NCBI GenBank assembly: GCA_009760855.2
Contig: WPIO01000016.1
Location: 330,001-377,500 of the forward strand
Direction of reading: 5' to 3'
Length of the DNA: 47,500 nucleotides
From: Cristatella mucedo
Lineage: Eukaryota > Bryozoa > Phylactolaemata > Cristatellidae
Each line of letters opens with the position of its first letter. The stretch's first letter is position 1. The position numbers and the translations under genes are program-made. The notes under the pieces were generated by a model. The model saw nothing but the letters and a program-made list of their open reading frames with translations. It was not told where the DNA came from and did not search any database. Positions 1 to 47,500 of the stretch are shown here, piece by piece.

Positions 1-160
1 TGGTTTGGTCCGGCTGTTAAGGCGCTCGCCCGGACCAAGGTCTGGCTGGGGTCTCGGATTCGAGCCCCCCCCGAGGTATATGTGAAGCGCATAAATAGAG
101 ATTAAGTTCTCTTGGGGCGCTATAAAAATGATTTATATTATTTATTATATTATGGATAAA
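1..160 (+). mobile_element. tRNA-derived SINE with LINE-like 3' tail, 5' end cut
   Basis: A B-box-like ggattcgagcccc at about 52-64 follows a tRNA-like head. The 3' part (tagagattaagttctctt, then gcgctataaaaatg and an ATT-rich end) matches the tails of the minus-strand LINE remnants at 10.7, 11.7 and 14.6 kb. Family name unknown. Confidence 0.6.
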
Positions 161-900
161 AGAAGGGCCTCGCCCAGCTAATTAATTAACAGCAGTTGAC
201 CTGTCGAGGTTAGTCAATGTATCCATACTCGCAACGTCTTTCGCTAATTCAGAGTTTTTAATCCAAACTCTTTAACACACGGGAATGCATAGACTAACGG
301 GCTACGAGAGATGATTTGCGACTTTCCTGCAGATAAAACCTCCGCACGTGCCCTTGACCCGCGGTGAACGCGTGCCCTTCAAGGTCACACGAGGTGTCGC
401 TGGCTCGCTTGCCGTGCAGCCGTACTTATAATTGCTACGGAAAGCATCTTTCTTGCGGGCGAACGAGTGTTGGAATGTTGAGCTCGATGATTAGTCGGTT
501 GCTCGAAGGCCTCCCTTGCCGCAGCACATAAAAACCAGCTCCCTGCTGAAAAGGCAGCCGCTGGCTCAGTACCCACATCCGTAGCGGGTAAGAGAAGGCT
601 TCAGCAGGCAGTACATGTTCTTGTATAAGGAACATTTTATATTTGCATAAACTTATATATATATATATATATATATATTTGCATATACTTTTTATTTACG
701 CTTCCGTGCAGCATTCCTCCTTCAGGCAAAATCGATGCTCCTGGGACGAATTAACGGAGGAAGGTGCCTACCGTACCTACCTATCGCCGTGCTAAGAGAC
801 GCCGTAGACCGTAGACGCCAAAGACCGTACCGTGCTAAGAGACGCCGGCCGCTCTCTGTGGTATTACTGCAAAACCTCGTGGTATGCTCGGCTTCAAGAG
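161..900. other. Upstream intron, unassigned
   Basis: No exon could be supported. It holds a (TA)n run at about 655-677 and otherwise unique sequence. The exon with the first vWA motif (DxTGSM type) was looked for and not found, so it probably lies before position 1. Confidence 0.5.
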
Positions 901-908
901 AAACGGAA

Positions 909-957
909 TGGGGCGGGGCGGGGGGGGGGGGGGGGGGAGCTGGGGGAGGAGCTGGCT
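909..957 (+). repeat. G-run, possible G-quadruplex
   Basis: Eighteen consecutive G at 920-937, flanked by further G4 and G5 runs. It would allow a G-quadruplex on the plus strand. Such homopolymers are also prone to length error. Confidence 0.7.
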
Positions 958-1117
958 GCTGGCAGTAGTCACGTCATTGAGAGAAAGAATCTATAGATAG
1001 AGATCTGTCAACTTGTGAGGCACCGCTGAAATAGCAGACACTGTCAGCATTATAGCAGCTCAATGAAACTTAGCGAAGAGTTACTGCCGATTTGGCCTGA
1101 GTGAGGTGGAGGGAGGG

Positions 1118-1780
<663 letters not shown>

Positions 1781-1964
1781 AAGTGGCTGACATTTGGCAT
1801 CGGTTGCCTAGCAACGACTGGCCACTGAGGCTGTTGCAGAAGGACTGGTGTCCGAGCTGTGTGTACTATTTTCCTTTTGCTATAGATCCACAATGTAGAC
1901 TCAGAGCCTTCCAGCCGGCCAGCACTCACGCTCTCAATCCTAGCACGTGGCTATGTGGGCTCTC

Positions 1965-2130
1965 ATAAATATTAGCTGATTTAACAACCTCATTAGTATA
2001 GCTAGAAGAGCCTTAACTGCTATCACCACTGCTTGCACTTGGCAATAAAGAATCAGCCAACTGCAGGATTCGAACCCAAGACCTTGGTCGAGAAGTGCGA
2101 GGTCTATAATGGCCCAATGCACCAAATGAC
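1965..2130 (-). mobile_element. tRNA-like SINE, minus strand (copy 1 of 5)
   Basis: Read on the minus strand it has gggttcgaatcctgc (B box), then gattctttattgcc, a region ending in gtggtgatagc, ggctcttct and a gaggttgttaaatcagcta end. The same order of blocks occurs at 6926, 32916, 37920 and 46647. Confidence 0.75.
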
Positions 2131-2310
2131 ACTCGTGTGTGTGCGTGCTGCGTGTGTGCCCGCAATGCTGCCGGTGTTCAGCTCTACATCGCAAGTGCAT
2201 TGTATGCAGCAGCACAGCAATTGGTGGCATCTACTTGCAAGCGTTGGCCATCGGCCCACGTGGAGCCGCTTGCAGACGCGTGTGTCTCATTCATCCTCGC
2301 TCGTTGGCAG

Positions 2311-47459
<45,149 letters not shown>

Positions 47460-47500
47460 GTACGTCGTACGCCCCCACGTCGGCTGCTGCGACGGCTTGG

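Noticed and set aside
301-421. Possible upstream vWA exon after a ctttcctgcag acceptor at about 333
   Set aside because: The translation (KPPHVPLTRGERVPFKV) does not match the hemicentin vWA segment before IGP, and the phase with exon 2311 was not convincing.

Overview
The window is animal (metazoan) nuclear DNA. It lies almost entirely inside one large plus-strand gene, a hemicentin (HMCN/HIM-4 family), a secreted extracellular-matrix protein with an N-terminal von Willebrand A (vWA) domain followed by a long run of immunoglobulin (Ig) I-set domains. Both ends of the gene lie outside the window. I trace 48 coding exons from 2311 to 47459. Joined, they give 7782 nt, or 2593 complete codons plus one split codon at each edge, with matching phases at every junction and no stop. 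Exons are about 16% of the window. The species cannot be named from the sequence. Large introns, purine/pyrimidine microsatellites, CR1/L2-like LINE remnants and tRNA-like SINEs fit an animal genome, and nothing indicates a microbe or virus.

Layout: 1-2310 is the end of an upstream intron (SINE, G-run, GA tract, second SINE). Exons at 2311-2540, 12993-13115 and 13688-13859 carry the C-terminal part of the vWA domain and the start of the linker. They are separated by a 10.45-kb intron holding CT/GA microsatellites, CTG/CAG-rich blocks, a SINE, a plus-strand LINE remnant and two abutting minus-strand LINE remnants. Exons at 15182-16602+ encode the hemicentin-specific region between vWA and Ig1. 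From 16603 to 47459 there are 24 consecutive Ig domains. By eye the first eight align in order with Ig1-Ig8 of vertebrate hemicentin-1. The remaining Ig domains and the C-terminal G2F/EGF part must lie downstream.

Ig-to-Ig junctions are always phase-1 introns. Nineteen of the 24 Ig domains are also split internally by an intron of phase 0, 1 or 2, and five (Ig2, 18, 19, 21, 24) are single exons. Introns contain a 3-kb GA-derived satellite with a higher-order unit (29.1-32.2 kb), an 18-copy 21-bp minisatellite (19.06-19.44 kb), five copies of one tRNA-like SINE, and perfect hairpins at about 3.4, 12.9 and 33.7 kb.

I found no operon, CRISPR array, RNA gene or second recognisable protein-coding gene. 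I do not see a new multi-gene system. The points of interest are the gene's own domain and intron history, the stop-free satellites that continue its frame, and the shared 3' tail of LINE and SINE elements.
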